Origin: Cristatella mucedo | Taxonomy: Eukaryota; Bryozoa; Phylactolaemata; Cristatellidae | NCBI GenBank assembly: GCA_009760855.2 | Contig: WPIO01000109.1 | Location: 1,080,501-1,140,500, forward strand | Length of the DNA: 60,000 nt | Direction of reading: 5' to 3' | Shown: positions 42,501-54,025 of the stretch, one piece after another | Layout of the letters: every line of letters begins with the position of its first letter | Numbering within the stretch: the stretch's first letter is position 1 | Made by a program: the position numbers and the translations under genes | The notes under the pieces: model-generated | What the model saw: the letters and a program-made list of their open reading frames with translations, nothing else | Database searches by the model: none | What the model was told of the DNA's origin: nothing

Positions 42501-43430
42501 CGACACACGGATAATGGCTGATAGGCATGCACAGGTAATACCTCTCTCGAGATGGCTTGGCCCAACCTGCACCCGTGCCAGCTATTTTACACACTATACT
42601 TGAGCGTCTTCAACTCTATTCGCCTGCCTTGAAATGAAGATGCGAACCGTCTCTCTGCTGCGAAGCAGCAACAGCAGCAGGCAGCAGCAGCAGCACTGAC
42701 CCAAGCCGACTGTGCTGCTGTTACAACCGAACCCTGAATCAACATAGGCCAATCGCTAGTGATGATGGCAAGCGCATGGCCTTACTGGAAACAGCAAAAA
42801 TCGCAGCTAACAACCACAATGTGTCTCACAAAATGCTTGCTAAAACACGTAGATATTATCGGCTGCCGCCGACCGTATTGAATAGCCTTTTATGGACACT
42901 AGGCATGTAGCAGAAACTGACCAGACTAGTTGATACCTACCGGATGGCATTCTTTGGCTTTTCAGTAAGAAGCTCCCTGCATCCTGCGATGGCCCTATCA
43001 ACAACTGGCTATTAAACCAAGGACTAGGAAGATAAAAGTGCTGATTAGCACTCATTGCAGTAGCAGCTCACCTGCAGTGCCTCAGCAAATTGCGAAAAGT
43101 CGACCGGCGACCATTACGGTGGTCCAATTCAAACTCGAAGGGGCTGAGCCTGCCAGGCAGGCTGCAGGCCGACTCTAATGCACCACTTAATTGGCATCGC
43201 CTAGTTGTTGGAAATCCTCTTAAATTCAGCTTATTTATTGTCCACTTAGCAAAAACCAAGGGGTTAATTATCTGCGATCAAGCTGTCCAGGGGAAGCTAC
43301 ATGCATTTCTGCTTACCAAACTTGGATGACGCCTCGCTCACATAGCTGCATATCTGAGGCTACCCCAACCTGGTTCTCATTTTTCATTCCATTCGTTCTG
43401 GCGACGTTCGTGGCAGAGTTGCAATTGATG
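39561..43430. other. Unassigned, with short GCT/CAG runs
   Basis: No recognisable gene. Small triplet runs lie at about 42175-42192 (CTG)n and 42664-42700 (CAG)n. Open frames such as 42216-42594 and 43068-43329 have no domain, and several overlap on both strands. Confidence 0.5.
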
Positions 43431-43528
43431 CTCGTGAATTATGTGGCTTTAAGATATGCAGTTCTTTGTATGGGCTATATCTCGTGAATTATGTGGCTTT
43501 AAGATATGCAGTTCTTTGTATGGGCTAT
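43431..43528 (+). repeat. Exact 50-bp tandem duplication
   Basis: The unit starting CTCGTGAATTATGTGGC and ending TGTATGGGCTATAT occupies 43431-43480. It is followed immediately by a second copy identical over 48 bases (43481-43528). The lack of any difference indicates a very recent event or a local assembly duplication. Confidence 0.95.
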
Positions 43529-43669
43529 CGTTTGAATTAGTTGCAATCAGGTCCTCATCAAAGAAAGTGTTTCACTGTTGTGATATACCAACTGTTTTCT
43601 GGCTTTCTAAACTTGTTCAATGATAAGGTGATTGGATTTCCTCGGTAAAATATTTGCGTGTAAAAGGCT

Positions 43670-44190
43670 GTCAATGATTGCTGCAGACTATAACAGTCAA
43701 GTTGAAAACCTTGTAAACAGCCAAATCTCCTCATTGCTTGACTGTCTGGAGAATTTTGGTGCGGTCCAACACCTTGAAGATACAATCCAGGTCGGCGGTC
43801 TTATTCTAGATCTCGCGATAAAAAATACACTGATTAAGCCCCAACAGATAACTCAAACTCTTTGTAAGCGCTTTACAATTGGTACAAAGGAGCGATCACT
43901 AAGGATATCTGCCTCACTGATCTTGTGTTTCGTGACCATGTCGGGTCGTTGCTCTGTCTCGTTTACTGTTCCTGCTCTGTTGTACATACAGGTTAATGTT
44001 GAACTTGTCAAGAGACATAACCTAAAAACATTAATATTTATAATTTTTAAATCCTAATTTGATGCAGGTCTTTCTGATCACTACCCTGACTTAAAATACA
44101 GCCTCCAAACCTTCAGTGATGTAGTGAACGTGACACTTAGGAGTGCTTTTGACAAGCATGTTCCTGTAAATTCTGATCGCATGCAGAGTC
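43670..44190 (+). mobile_element. Probable LINE endonuclease C-terminal fragment
   Basis: One frame reads SLLDCLENFGAVQHLEDTIQ, then GGLILDLAIKN, resembling the LLxxxxxFGLxQHVxxPTHxxGxTLDLVI stretch of APE-type LINE endonucleases. Near 44110-44170 another frame gives NVTLRSAFDKHVPVNS, like the LxxxLDKHAPL segment that follows. It is not close to the main LINE's own sequence, so it may belong to a second family. It is inactive. Confidence 0.45.
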
Positions 44191-44239
44191 GTGGAGATTT
44201 CTTTCAATTTAAAATAAAACCTTCAAGAGATGCACCGTT

Positions 44240-44745
44240 GTATAATAATGACAATAATAATAATATTAATGCACTGAATACAGCGCCCTCAGAGAACTCA
44301 ATCTCTTTCTCGGTGCTTTACATTTGCTGCAAAGGGAAATGCAATTGAATGGTGAGTAATATCATGCTTGATAAACAAACAAAATTAAAAACATTGTTAG
44401 GGATGACATGCATAGGGTCAGCATCCAAATGGGGTTAGTGGCAGCATGCATAATGTCAGTACGCATAAGCACATGAAGGACGAATCAAAGGAACCCACTA
44501 AATGCTGTCCTTAATAGGTGTGTTTTGAAGTTCTTTTTAAATGTGGTCATGTCAGGAGATGTTCTGTCGCAAGTCGGAAGGGAGTTCCAGGCTTTGGGAG
44601 CATACGAACCAAATGGATTTGAGATTTGTTCGAGTTATATGTAGACTGTTGGATTGCGAAAAGCAGTAGTACGATGCTTGACATGGTGGGGGAGTATATC
44701 TGAGAGAAAGGCTGGAGCCAAGGAATGACGTGACCTAAAAGTTTT
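44240..44745 (-). mobile_element. LINE 3' fragment
   Basis: (AAT)n-rich tail at 44242-44272, stem-loop at about 44280-44322, 3' UTR, then the ORF2 C-terminus back to about 44745 (GGCTGGAGCCAAGGAATGAC). Confidence 0.88.
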
Positions 44746-45295
44746 TATTGAACATGAATACAAACATAAGCTGGCGACCATGTTGAACAAACAGCCTAGT
44801 ATGAGCACTTTGCCCCTAGCATAACAGACATTGATGTGAGAACAAAGGATTCTCTGTTAGCCATATTTCAGCAGTTTCTGCCCCAGTAAGCTCTAAAGGG
44901 GAATTCCCCTCAGCCCTCGATCGGATCGTCGGTGGCTGCTTGCCGGCCTAAGACCACACAGTGCGAACTCTAAGACCACAGCACCAGCTGCTGTTCTGAC
45001 GAGTTAGAACAGAATGCCGGACTGGTATGTTTTTTGTGAGGCTCCCTGTGACCAACCTTTGTGGATGGAAAGCTATCCTAGTGAGCCAGGCCTGAGCTCA
45101 ACGTTGAAACTAGGGCAACGTCGATAATGGTTAAACCATCAAATTCTGACCAAGTTGGCATCTTTGCCAGCTGCCAGGAAACTGGAAAAGCTGCCGAAAT
45201 AGGGAACATCTGCCTGATCATTTTGTTTGCCAGTTCAGCAGGGTAGAGGTTGATTAATGGCACTCTTGTTCTCTTTCAAACCTTATCTCAGCAGC
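44746..45295. other. Unassigned, no gene recognised
   Basis: Nothing matched. It precedes the long CT tract. Confidence 0.5.
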
Positions 45296-45304
45296 TGCCT
45301 ATCT

Positions 45305-45884
<580 letters not shown>

Positions 45885-46039
45885 CCAAGCTATTCAGATC
45901 TCATTCACCTTCGTTCTTTTTGCATTTAAACAACTATTATGGCACTCAGCGAAAATGTTCTCGAACTATCTAGAGGTAATTGAGTCTCAGACTTATGCCT
46001 CTAACCGCACTTTACTAATGTGGTCCACGATGGACTGGT

Positions 46040-46835
46040 AACCCTGATTCACGAGGAACAGGGATTTCCAGAGCTCATACAGCAAATGGCATCGTAATGC
46101 TGCTGTATATTGAGAATTGCTGGAGTCGACTTACCTATCGATCAAATTCGTAGCAGCCGAGAGCTCAGCTCAAACAAGCAGTGACAATTCCAAAGACTGG
46201 ACTCTCAGGAGGCAGGTATTCTTGCGACTGCAGCTAGCTATTGCTGCAATTCGGCATCTGCTAGTGATTGGGCAGGTCACGGGGCGGTTGAGGTGAGTCC
46301 TATTGGTCAGTTGACTGCCTTTCACTCTTGCCTGATGTGTTCCCAGCTTAGCATAGTCTAGTACAGCACTGGCTTGGTTACGAAACCGGTACTCAAGAAT
46401 TTCACATGTTTTACACACCAGTCTGGGTTTCCACTGCTTTGTTAGGACACTAGGGACAAATGAATCTTCGATTAAGGCTCATCCTAGCTGACTTGAAATT
46501 AGGGAAGGCAGCAGCCAACACCCACTAATGAGTGCTGGGTGAGCTGATTAGATACATGACCCCAGGTTAGGACAGTCAAAATAGGTCCATGACTGGCAGT
46601 CGCTCCTGCCGTAGTGTTAGCCCCCATCGTCTGTTTCACCAGATATGACTGATGTCTTTCTGGTCCAATGATACCTGAAAGATATCGGGCTGAATTGAGC
46701 CACTGAGAGTACACGGCAGATTAGCTAGAAAACCAGACATACTCAATTCCTGCTGAATTTTGCCCCCACCCATTGCCACTCAACCAGCACTTCTACTGCA
46801 GAAAATACTAGTGACCACTATTGCATGTGCTTTTT
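46040..46835. other. Unassigned, no gene recognised
   Basis: Short open frames only (for example 46170-46418 and 46499-46714), without recognisable domains or matched repeats. Confidence 0.5.
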
Positions 46836-46837
46836 GG

Positions 46838-47007
46838 TGAGTCGTAAAGACAAACTAGGTAAGGAGGATGCTCCTCACGACCTCGGTCCCGAAGTCGTGC
46901 ATCCGAACCCTGAGGTGGGCGATCCTTTTTGGCCACTGCAAGCGGCAGCGATAGCTGTAAAGGCTCTACTATCGCTAAACAAAAGAGGCTGTCAAATCAG
47001 CTAGAAC
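46838..47007 (+). mobile_element. tRNA-derived SINE-A, near full length
   Basis: Starts GTGAGTCGT, with an A-box region AAACTAGGTAAGGAGG, CACGACCTCGGTCCCGAAGT, a B-box-like GCATCCGAACCC, the GGTGGGCGATCCTTTTTGGC and GATAGCTGTAAAGGCTCTAC body, and the terminus AAAAGAGGCTGTCAAATCAG. Diverged from the other copies. Confidence 0.75.
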
Positions 47008-47009
47008 TA

Positions 47010-47765
47010 TCTATAACGACCTTCAAGTGCCACCCGGCTCCATTCAGCTGAATGACCTCAACGGTGTACCAGAGCATTACCAATAAAACCATGCCTCACG
47101 TGAAGGTATGCCTGGTAGTGCTGAGGCTCTTTTTAAGTATTCTGATCCAGCACTTCAATAGGAGCTGTAGAACAACAGCAGCTTGAACGTAATCAGCTCG
47201 TAGCTGGTGATAAAGGATCGTTGACTCCCGAATTAGAACGCGTAATCTGGGTGTGAAAGAGCTAGCACATTAACACAGGTTTACGCCTACACAGCTACTA
47301 CATACGTATCGATGCAATTTCGTCAGACGACTCAAAAGGACCAAACTCCGATTGCAGAAAGATAAAACACCTCATCAGATGGCTATTTGGTGTAAAAAGC
47401 TGAAATAAGCAATCGTAACTTGGAGCAGGAAAGAGAAGTGCCTCGGGTGAAATAAAACTTTTGAAAAGTACGAAAGTTAACCGATTTTGAAGCATGATAT
47501 ATTCCCATTATTACCTGTTGCTTTGTGAATCGCTGATCACGACCACGCTATCGAGCCGTATTTTCTTTGCAAAAATGCGAACGAGTCTAATAAAAGAGAT
47601 TTTTGGCCAATATAAATTTGTCGTCTGGTCTTTCTAATCAGTATGCAAAAGTCTCAAGAGCTCAAGGAATTATCTAAATTCAGTTCGCCAGAAATTCACA
47701 AAAACAGATATACGTCTTCGTCCAATGCAGCTCTGCCCCTTCGTGTTTTTATCCGGGCTGGTACT
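47010..47765. other. Unassigned, no gene recognised
   Basis: No matched repeat or credible exon. Confidence 0.5.
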
Positions 47766-47767
47766 CA

Positions 47768-47812
47768 ACGAATAATAATAATAATAATAATGCACTTGAT
47801 AATGCCTTCGAA
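47768..47812 (-). mobile_element. LINE 3' tail tip
   Basis: (AAT)n followed by ATGCACTTGATAATGCC, the very end of the LINE, and nothing more. It is either an extreme truncation or a degraded copy. Confidence 0.6.
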
Positions 47813-48256
47813 AAACGCAGCACACTTCGTCGGTAGAAAAACTTCCTCCTTCCATGGAATTTAGCTTGACTCCAGACTTTCCCCCACCCGCCGACCTCAT
47901 TTAATCATCATTGTCTGGTGCAAGGTTTCTGATACCTAATAGCTGCTGCATCTGGCAAGCTACCCGCCTCCTCGACAGGACTGTTGGCATGGCCAGGCTT
48001 CTCCCTTTCTCTTCTTTGAGTGGAATTAAGACTTTTAGCTAACATTTGTGACTAATATAGCTGCTTAATCTTCGCTTGTGCTCTAGAAAACACTCGGGTA
48101 TACTAAAGACACAAGTCTGTTGGGTTTTTCGGACGTGCAGATAGATAGAGACAAATTTAAAACTAGGATGTTCACAACAGACAAGCCTAGTCGAAGCGTT
48201 TTTCACCAAATGTGCGACTCATATTGTGCTGGCTAGAGGCCTCTCTCATCGACTCA
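47813..48256. other. Unassigned, no gene recognised
   Basis: No open frame with a domain and no matched repeat. Confidence 0.5.
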
Positions 48257-48675
48257 GCGAAATTTAACAGACATGAGCAGCCTAATGACTTCTTTTAAAA
48301 TAAGTGTCAAGTCATTGGACGCAGTGACACAGAACAGCTCTGGGCTTTAAGGCATTGAGAGGATGCAAAATAAATAAAGCTCCCTGTTGGATTAAGGTTG
48401 ATTAGAGGGGCGACCTAACGATTTGAGTCAGAAGAAGAAGTAGTATAGTGGTATGGCTGATTACTAAACATTCCGATAGGTTGACCAGAGTGACGATTGA
48501 TGGGACCTAAAGTAAACGACAAATCCTTCGAGTCAACTCAACATTCTGTGTCACGGAAGCCTAGCAAAGGGCAGCAGGAATCGATTAAATGAGCATCCAC
48601 GACTTCTGGGCTAAGTACGGCAGAGACACTTAAGCTTTGCAACTAGTAACAAATAAATGGTTGTATGGATGTTAG

Positions 48676-48840
48676 GTGAGCCGTGATGGCTATTAGGTAA
48701 AGCGGTTGCTTTTCACGACCTTGGCCCGAGGTCTTGGGTTCCAATCCTGTGGTGGCTGATTCCTTATCGCAGCCACCAGTGGTGGTGATAGCCGTAAAGG
48801 CTCTTCTGTTGCTATACAAAAGAGGCGGTAAATCCGATAG
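48676..48840 (+). mobile_element. tRNA-derived SINE-A, full length
   Basis: GTGAGCCGTGATGGCTATTA start with an A-box-like TGGCTATTAGG, then GCTTTTCACGACCTTGGCCC and a B box GGGTTCCAATCC. The body has CCACCAGTGGTGGTGATAGC and the 3' end is AAAAGAGGCGGTAAATC. The two pol III boxes are about 35-40 bp apart, as in tRNA heads. The 3' half is not tRNA-related. Confidence 0.8.
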
Positions 48841-49073
48841 TATTTTAATATAACTTTCTGGATTAGCTTGGAGGATGTATTTCCATCCAAGCCTGGAATA
48901 ATGGTCTGTTAACGTATGTTATTGCTCAAAAAATATATGAACAATTGTTAATCAATACTAATAAAAATGTATCACTTTAATTTGTGGTAGCAATAGGAGC
49001 TGTAATCAATCACACTTTGTAGCTGTGGGATACTTAGCTGTATTTTATCGTAGCTTTGTCACATCCATTTGCT

Positions 49074-49350
49074 TAATAATAATAATGCATTTGTTAAAGC
49101 ACCCTCAGAGAACTCAATCTCTTTCTAGGAACTTTACATTAACTGTAAAAAAATGTGGTCAAATGGTTAGCATCCTCGAGGAACGACAAGCTAATATTTT
49201 ACGGTAAAGAAACTAAAAACGAATCTATTAATTCCAGCATTTAGTGAGATACTGTGATTAGATATGTATATGCTTATGCCTGCAGACACTTTGCCTATTG
49301 CCACTAACCATACTCGAGTGCTCACCCTGTGAATGCCATGCATGCCTAAC
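49074..49350. mobile_element. LINE tail (minus) and LINE 3' UTR (plus), unit 1
   Basis: 49074-49175 is a minus-strand tail with (AAT)n, TTGTTAAAGCACCCTCAGAG and CTCTTTCTAGGAACTTTACA. 49200-49350 is plus-strand 3' UTR (AAAGAAACTAAAAACGAATC; CATTTAGTGAGATACTGTG). The opposite orientations join within 25 bp. Confidence 0.75.
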
Positions 49351-49805
49351 CATGCCTAACCATGCGAAATTTAACAGACACGAGCAGCCTAATGACATAT
49401 TTTCAAATTAGTCGAGCCAGTGGACGCCGTAACACAGAACAGCACTGGGTTTAAGGCATTGAAGCATTGAGAATAACATTGAGAGCATTGAGAGGATCAG
49501 AAATAATGGAATGTTAGCTGTAAGATTAGATGGTTGATTAGAGGAGCGACCAAACGATTTGAGTCAGAAGAAAAAGTAGTATGATGGTATGGCTGATTAC
49601 TAAGCATTCTGATGTGTTGACCGGAGTGACGATTTATGTAACCTAAAAGTAAGCGACAAATCCTTCGAGTCAACTCGACATGCTCTGGTATGGAAGCCTA
49701 GCGAAGGTCAGCAGGAATCGGTTTAATGAAGCATCCACGACTTTGTGGCTAATTACGGAAGAGACATAAGTTTTGCAGCTACTAAGCAACAGACGGTTAT
49801 ACGGG

Positions 49806-49980
49806 ATGTTAAGTGAGCCGTGATGGCTACTAGGTAAGGCGGATGCTTTTCATGACCTTGACCCGAGCTCGTGGGTTTGAATCCTGTTGTGGGCAATTCT
49901 TTATCGCTGCTGCCAGTGGTGGTGCTAGCCATAGAGGCTCTTCTAATGGTATACGAAAGAGGCTGTTAAATCAGCAAGTA
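49806..49980 (+). mobile_element. tRNA-derived SINE-A, full length, unit 2
   Basis: Duplicate of the SINE at 48676, with A-box-like TGGCTACTAGG, B box GGGTTTGAATCC and terminus CGAAAGAGGCTGTTAAATC. Its boxes are closer to the tRNA consensus than in unit 1. Confidence 0.8.
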
Positions 49981-50211
49981 TTTTTCTTTTTATATAACTG
50001 TCTGGATTAGCTCGGAGGTTGTATTTCAGTGCAAGCCTGGAATAATGGTCTGTTAACATATTTGATTTCTCAAAAAATATAAAAAACTATATATCGTTAC
50101 TAATTAAAAATGTATAGTTATAATTTGGGGTAGCAAAAAGAGCTGTAATAACACTTTGTAACTATGGGATACTTAGCTATATTTTATCGTAGCTTTGTCG
50201 CATTCATTTGC

Positions 50212-50310
50212 TTAATAATAATAATACATTTGTTATAGCGCCCTCAGAGAACTCAATCTCTTTCTAGGAACTTTTCATTAGCTGTAAATGAAGCACGGTC
50301 GAATGGTTAG
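50212..50310 (-). mobile_element. LINE 3' tail, unit 2
   Basis: (AAT)n, TTGTTATAGCGCCCTCAGAG, the stem-loop and AACTTTTCATTAGCTGTAAA. It is the counterpart of 49074-49175. Confidence 0.8.
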
Positions 50311-50339
50311 CATCCCGACAAGCTTAAAATTGTATAGTA

Positions 50340-50612
50340 AAGAAACTAAAAACGCATCTTTTTATTCCAGCATTTAGTGAGTTGCTGTGATTAAATAGTT
50401 ATATGCTGTGCCTACAGACACCTCGCAAATTGTCACTAACCATACTCGAGTGCTGACCCTGTGCATACCATATATGACCAATCACTCTGTTTCTGTTGTC
50501 TATTGAGCATAGAACCACTACCCATTCGATCGTCCTTAACTTGCAGCAAATGTTAGGCACCTAGAACATTAATTTAGTTATCTGAGGGAGATTTATCAAA
50601 TGCATTATTATT
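50340..50612 (+). mobile_element. LINE 3' UTR with terminal tail, unit 2
   Basis: Continues beyond the duplicated part to a complete 3' end: ATTGAGCATAGAACCACTAC, ACTTGCAGCAAATGTTAGGC, a worn stem-loop and (ATT)n at 50598-50612. Unit 1 lacks this portion, so unit 1's copy ends where the duplication was joined. Confidence 0.8.
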
Positions 50613-50619
50613 ATTATTA

Positions 50620-50705
50620 TTGTTGGTGTGGTAAGGGGTGATATGCACAGGGTAAGCATGCAAATATAGTTAGTGGCAGCATGCACAGCGTCAGCAAACA
50701 ATAGC
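50620..50705 (-). mobile_element. LINE 3' UTR fragment, opposite strand
   Basis: GGTGATATGCACAGGGTAAG and GTTAGTGGCAGCATGCACAG match the minus-strand 3' UTR of this LINE. It sits tail-to-tail with 50340-50612 across the ATT tract. Confidence 0.75.
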
Positions 50706-50754
50706 TTGAATCATTGTCGCCTGTATGGCTAGCTAGCATATACGTAGCCTGACT

Positions 50755-51110
50755 TATGTTTTGTAACGTATCTCCGTCTGTAAATCCACAACGCCATAAA
50801 GACTGTGTAGGTCTTATGCAAAAGAGTTTTGTATAGCACACTCACAGCCTAAGGAACTTTTGGTACGAGTTCGGTAGCCGACAGACTTCACCTCATGCAA
50901 CAAAGAGAATGTGGGAAGTATAGCAGAATCAGGAGGGAAGCTGAGGTAGTAAGTAGCATGGAAGTGGCGGCTCAGGACCACTGAAAATGTTGAACCATAG
51001 TAGGCAGCAGGAGAGTAGTTGTCGTAGCCTAAGAATTGTGGGTGCAAGTTCCATAGTCTAGGACCTGCAGAGCCAATGCTTCTGTTGCCAACGGTCTTTA
51101 AACACAGGAA
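50755..51110 (+). repeat. Repeat R1, copy 4
   Basis: GTATCTCCGTCTGTAAATCC, GCACACTCACAGCCTAAGG, GTAGCATGGAAGTGGCGGCT, CAGGACCACTGAAAATGTTG and GAGAGTAGTTGTCGTAGCCT, in the same order as at 2135-2520. It is probably the best preserved copy. Confidence 0.7.
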
Positions 51111-51239
51111 TGGAATGGCTAATTAATTGTCCGTACGGGACCTGAGGGCTCAAGCAGGCTGAAACTGGTGCAGCATTCAGCTATGCAAGGATAAGCCAAG
51201 CCCTAGCGAGACTTGCTGGTCAGCATAAGCACTTTCCTC

Positions 51240-54025
51240 TGTATCCCTCGATCAACCGGAACCCATCCTAACTCTTTTAGCAAAGGAGACACTTGGTCTG
51301 CCCTCTGGGATTTGCAAACTAATCCTCATTTATCTCAGATTTATCCGATCTCATTTCGATTCTATGTCCCAGAAATTGAGCCTTCCTTGTAATGGGTGAT
51401 TTCAACGTTCACTGTGATAACTTGTCTGATGCCTTCAGCACTGATTTTGTGCATTTACTGACTAATTGTCTCTTGCCGCTCATCTGCATGGCCCTACTCA
51501 CATCAAGGGCCACACACTCGACCGGACTCATACAATTGCACTATGTCTTCACCAATTATTACCAAATCCTGCGTATCTGACCACATGCTGGTCTGTTTCA
51601 ATCTACAGTGTGTGCCCACCTCCTGCTCTAAAAAAACCTGTGAATCGCCAAACCTCAAGACCCTTGAAATCGATGCTGTCCGTGCGAGAATATCTGCTTC
51701 GCCTGTGCTGCTCAGTCCTCTCTGTCATCGTTGGCAGATAGCTCCAGATCGACACTAGCTGACAAGCTCGACGAGTTTGCACCTCTGACTAAGTGCACTC
51801 TGTGCCCTCACCCAGACTGCCTATGGTTCACCTCAGACATTAAACTAGCCGGTCTAGTAAGCACATGCTTGAAAAATGCCTACAAAAGATCAGGACTGAC
51901 TGTCTATCGACAGGCATATGAACACTACTATAGATCGTACCAATCGATGCTAGCAAAGGCGATGTCTAGCTTCTATAAAAACATTGCTGAATCACGGATG
52001 CACAATCCAAAAGTGCTGATATTGACGATCAACCATCTCCTCAACTGCTCCCAGATTAGCTCCTTAACTGATAATTCTTGTGCTGATCTAGCCGATCGCT
52101 TCTCTCGATTCTTTGTGCTGAGGATAGACTAGATCAAAGAGTCCGTCCTTGCGATGACAACATCCCCCATAGAATGCTGTCCCCTGATTCTTGGCTGCAC
52201 CTCAGTGTCTACATTTAAGCAGGTCACTAGTGATCTTGTACTGGAGCTCATATCCCAATCAAGGAAGACAACAAGTCGTTTGGACCCTATTCCCACTGTC
52301 CTGCTCCTACCCTGCATTGATCTGCTGCTGCCATGCATAGCGAACATCATTAATGTGGCATTAGCCTCAGGTCATGTCCCAGCACCTTTCAAAGAAGCTG
52401 TAGTCAGGCCACTTCTCAAGAAAGCAACACTAACCAAAGAGAACTTTAGCAACTACAGCCCAGTCTCCCTTCGACCATTTCTATCAGACACTGGAACTAG
52501 TGTTGGCGGACCAGCTGGCCTCACATATTAAAACTTAAAACCTTTCTAGTACGTTTCAGTCTGGCATTAGGGCTAATCACTCCACATAATCAGCATTGCT
52601 TAGCTTGTACAAACACCTACTTAGGAATGCAGACGTAGGTAGAGTGTATCTGCTTGTTTTGCTCGATCTTTCCAGAGCTTTTGATAATATTGATCACAAT
52701 GTTCTTCAAGAGCCCCTCTCATCTCGCCTGGGTATCATTGGCACTGCTTTGCATTGGTCCAGGTCCTATCGCAGTGGGAGACTCCAGAGTATTGACGTGA
52801 ATGGACAATGAGAATCCGAGTTACCTCTGAAGTATGGGGTACCTCAGGGCTCAGTGCTAGGTCCGGTTCTTTTCACGGTTTATACTCTGCCTCTTGCTGA
52901 TGTGATTGCCAAGCACAATCTAGGCTTTCACTTCTATCCGGATGACACTCAGTTGTACCTTTGCTTTGATCCCTCCCAGCCTTCGAGCACCTCAAAATCT
53001 CTCAATTCACTTGCTGCATCTATGGATGACATCTGCCCATGGATGACAGCAAATTTTCTACAACTAAACAGTGATAAAACTAACTTACTAGTTATAGGCA
53101 AACCCAGTATGATTCAGAAATTGGAAAGGCTGACCCTCGACATTGGCTCTGCCAGCATATTACCTGTTGAATCAGCTGGTTATTTAGGTGTCATGTTCCA
53201 ACATGACCTTTCGTTAGATGACCCCATTAGCACCACAATCAAGATGCCTACTTTCAGCTACGTAATACTACTAAAATTCGGGCCTGTTTAGATAAGTATA
53301 ATACGCCTAAGTTGGTCCGTGCATTGGTGACATCTCGCCTTAACTTCTGTAACTCATTGCTTGGTGGCCTACCGGCACCTGCAATCAGGCGATTACAGCC
53401 GGAGCAAAACCCTACAGGTAGGCCTTGTCTTTCGGGAGCATCGCAGTTGCCACATCACACCACTTCTCGCTGACCTGCACTTGCTACCAACTAAGCGACG
53501 GATCGACTTCAAGATTTGGTCGCTCACTTTTAGGTCACTTGATTCTTTGGCTCCAGCCTATTTCTCAGATCTACTCCCCCTTGAGGCCAAGCAACGTACC
53601 TGCTTTTTGGAATCCAACAGTTTACCAATACCTCGTACAAACCTCTTATCCTCTGGAGATCGTGCATTTAATTTGTATGCTCCTAAAGCATGGAACTCAC
53701 TTCTGATTTGTGTCCGAACATCCCCTGACTTAACCATGTTTAAAAAGAACTTAAAAACACACCTATTTAGGACAGCGTTTTGTGGGTCCCTGTTACTCTT
53801 CCTTCATAGACCTTTGGGTGCTGACACTGTGCATGTGGCCACTAACTACACTTTCATGCTGACCCTGTGCATGCCACACCTAATCATGTAATTCATGTTG
53901 TTTATCAAGCATGATATTATTCACCATTTAATCGTGTTTTCCTTTACAGCAAATGTAAAGAGCCTAGAAAGAGGCTTGAGTTCTCTTTGTGCGCTTTATC
54001 AAGTGCATTATTATCATTATTAGAA
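51240..54025 (+). mobile_element. CR1/L2-like LINE, longest copy (endonuclease to 3' end)
   Basis: A 2.8-kb, 5'-truncated element. Order: APE endonuclease C-terminal half with MGDFNVHCDN (51392), linker (51731-52132), reverse transcriptase (52154-53291), C-terminal domain (53361-53770), 3' UTR, stem-loop (about 53955-54000) and a short ATT-rich tail. The ORF is split by at least four stops or frameshifts. Family placement rests on the RT and C-terminal motifs and needs a phylogeny. Confidence 0.9.
51392..53770 (+). pseudogene. LINE ORF2: endonuclease and reverse transcriptase, broken
   Basis: This would nick target DNA and copy LINE RNA by target-primed reverse transcription. Visible motifs: GDFN (endonuclease); PTHIKGHTLD in the next frame; FSNYSPVSL (RT entry motif); LLDLSRAFDNIDH with the catalytic Asp (motif A); KYGVPQGSVLGPVLF (motif B); FYPDDTQLYL, where the usual YADD reads YPDD (motif C); and KTNLLVIGKP. 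The breaks are a frame change after 51580, a TAG near 52130, a frameshift near 52530, a TGA at 52809 and a frameshift near 53290. It cannot be functional. Confidence 0.85.

Larger units (their letters stand above)
48257..50470 (+). repeat. Tandem duplication, two ~1.1-kb units
   Basis: Unit 1 is 48257-49363 and unit 2 starts at 49364, both with GCGAAATTTAACAGACA. Each unit contains, in order, an unclassified ~420-bp leader, a SINE-A, an AT-rich stretch, a minus-strand LINE tail and a plus-strand LINE 3' UTR piece that ends at ACCATACTCGAGTGCT...ACCCTGTG. The units differ by many substitutions. Unit 2 also has an extra GCATTGAGA-type local expansion near 49460-49495, so the duplication is old. 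Confidence 0.85.

Noticed and set aside
48676-48760. Functional tRNA gene
   Set aside because: The A and B boxes are present but the flanks do not fold into an acceptor stem and the same head recurs with a non-tRNA body, so it is a SINE.
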